Origin: a bacterium
GTDB taxonomy: Bacteria; Bipolaricaulota; Bipolaricaulia; UBA7950; UBA9294
Assembly: GCA_030671645.1 (NCBI GenBank)
Contig: DAOVHV010000067.1
Location: forward strand, 1-6,140
Direction of reading: 5' to 3'
Length of the DNA stretch: 6,140 bases
Shown here piece after piece: positions 5,012-6,140 of the stretch (its first letter is position 1; the number at the start of each line of letters is the position of its first letter). The notes below the pieces were generated by a model. That model had not been told where the DNA came from. It saw only the letters and a program-made list of their open reading frames with translations, and searched no databases. The translations under genes were made by a program, and so were the position numbers.

Positions 5012-5989
5012 TCAGGCCTTGACGACGATGGCCCCGTAGGTCACCCCGGCGCCAAATGCCGTCATGACAATGATGTCGCCGGGGTGAATCTTTCCGGAGC
5101 GGATTTCCTCATCCAGGGCAATGGGAATCGATGCTGTCGATGTGTTGGCGACGCGATCCAGATTCACGATGATGCGTTCCTCAGGAACGTCGAGACGATG
5201 CACTAGGGCGTCAACGATGCGCTTGTTCGCTTGATGGGGAATGATCCAATCGACATCTGACAACTCCAGCTTCGCGTTCTCCAGCGCGACCATCGTCGCC
5301 TTCTCCATCATCGGGGCGGCGTTCCGGAAGACGCCGGATCCCTCCATTTTGAGGAAATGCCCCCCTTGGGTCACCGTCTCCACCGAAGCCGGTGTTCGAG
5401 TTCCACCCGCAGGCAAATGCAAGAACATCGATTTCTCGGCGTCACCGTACAGTGCGGTGCCCAGGACGCCGGAGGACTGGGCTCCGGGTTCGAGCAGTAC
5501 GGCTCCCGCCCCGTCGCCAAACAACACGCACGTTCGTCGATCCGTCCAGTCAGTCACGCGGGACAGGGCTTCGACGCCGACGACTAGAACACGCGGGAAT
5601 AGGCCGGATTCGATCAAGCCGTTGGCAACGGCGACACCATAGACAAAACCGGAACAACCGGCCTTGAGGTCGAAAAATGGTGCGTCCGTCAATGACAGTC
5701 CTTCAGCAATGAACGGAGCCGATCCAGGGCAGATCATGTCCGGGAAAGTGGTGGCTACCAGAAGAAGATCGACATCCTCCGGAGCTACCTTAGCCGCTTT
5801 GAGAGCCAGCCTTCCTGCCTCGACGCCCATGTCGGATGGGATCTCCGCCTCGTCGAGCAAGTGACGAGATCGAATGCCCGTTCGTTGAACGATCCACTCG
5901 TTCGACGTATCGACCAGCGATTCCAACTGCTCGTTGCTGACCAGGTTGGATGGCAGGTAGCTGCCCGTACCGGTGATCCTAGCTCCCAT
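5012..5989 (-). CDS. fabH: 3-oxoacyl-ACP synthase III (KAS III)
   Basis: The product is 325 aa, the usual length. It condenses acetyl-CoA (or another short acyl-CoA) with malonyl-ACP and so starts fatty acid synthesis. The thiolase-fold Cys-His-Asn triad is complete: Cys112 in DLKAGCSGFVYG, His252 in IIPHQANKRI and Asn282 in VANTSTASIP. N-terminal TGTGSYLPSNLVSN and SNEWIVQRTGIRSR are diagnostic, as is LFGDGAGAVLLEP. The ATG at 5989 is preferred over an upstream in-frame start at 6031 because it begins at the family N-terminus and has AAGGGA upstream. It overlaps the plsX stop by 11 nt. Whether the primer is acetyl or branched-chain cannot be judged from the sequence by eye. Confidence 0.96.
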   Translation of the reverse strand: MGARITGTGSYLPSNLVSNEQLESLVDTSNEWIVQRTGIRSRHLLDEAEIPSDMGVEAGRLALKAAKVAPEDVDLLLVATTFPDMICPGSAPFIAEGLSLTDAPFFDLKAGCSGFVYGVAVANGLIESGLFPRVLVVGVEALSRVTDWTDRRTCVLFGDGAGAVLLEPGAQSSGVLGTALYGDAEKSMFLHLPAGGTRTPASVETVTQGGHFLKMEGSGVFRNAAPMMEKATMVALENAKLELSDVDWIIPHQANKRIVDALVHRLDVPEERIIVNLDRVANTSTASIPIALDEEIRSGKIHPGDIIVMTAFGAGVTYGAIVVKA

Positions 5990-6140
5990 GATGTCCCTTT
6001 CGCGGGATACGTAGGGAGATCTGCTCCGCAAGATTGGCTTCCACTTCGCGGCGAGCTACATCGATGGCGCTTCCGATGGCCTCGGCATTCGATCTGCCGT
6101 GGGCGATGACGACGATGCCGTTGACGCCAAGCAATGGAGC
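5979..6140 (-). CDS. plsX: Phosphate acyltransferase PlsX, C-terminal end (partial)
   Basis: The last 53 codons of a gene run in from the window edge to TAG at 5979. APLLGVNGIVVIAHGRSNAEAIGSA matches the conserved C-terminal region of PlsX, which usually reads PLLGVNG...HG.S...A. PlsX makes acyl-phosphate from acyl-ACP for phospholipid synthesis and is peripheral to the membrane. It commonly sits just before fabH, as here, with an 11-nt overlap that suggests one transcript. The N-terminal part and the promoter lie outside the window. Confidence 0.92.
   Translation of the reverse strand, partial: APLLGVNGIVVIAHGRSNAEAIGSAIDVARREVEANLAEQISLRIPRKGHHGS

Noticed and set aside
5990..6031. Upstream start for FabH at 6031
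   Set aside because: It adds 14 arginine-rich residues that are plsX codons in another frame. The family N-terminus begins at the ATG at 5989.

Overview
The window is a compact, gene-dense stretch of a Gram-negative-type bacterial chromosome of moderately high G+C. Every gene I can support is read from the minus strand, so transcription runs from position 6140 toward 1. Gene order, family make-up and the RTX/vWA protein would fit a Nitrospirota-like or proteobacterium-like organism. That placement is inference only; no rRNA or other marker gene is present.

Region 6140-3125 is a type II fatty acid synthesis operon: the end of plsX, then fabH, fabD, fabG and acpP, tightly packed. plsX/fabH overlap by 11 nt, fabH and fabD are 14 nt apart, fabD/fabG overlap by 14 nt, and fabG and acpP are 30 nt apart. 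A clear intrinsic terminator (3073-3101) closes the operon directly after acpP, so the fabF that often follows acpP is not here. Catalytic residues are intact in every enzyme. FabD is short and divergent in several loops, and FabG carries residues that suggest NADH rather than NADPH preference.

Region 3026-895 is a second minus-strand cluster. It holds a BCAM0308-family zinc-ribbon protein, then a very short frameshifted gene that starts like a methenyl-tetrahydrofolate cyclohydrolase/cyclodeaminase (FchA), then an RsmB/NOP-type m5C RNA methyltransferase. Last comes a separate small cistron encoding the C-terminal PUA-like RNA-binding part of an RsmF-type methyltransferase. The last two together equal one normal RsmF, split into overlapping reading frames. 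The second frame has its own strong ribosome binding site inside the first.

Region 894-771 is a non-coding gap with a CRP/FNR-like palindrome and a possible -10 box placed as in a class II activated promoter. It leads into a gene (770 to beyond position 1) for an exported von Willebrand A-domain protein that runs into RTX-type calcium-binding nonapeptide repeats, where the window cuts it off. No tRNA, rRNA, insertion sequence or CRISPR array was seen.
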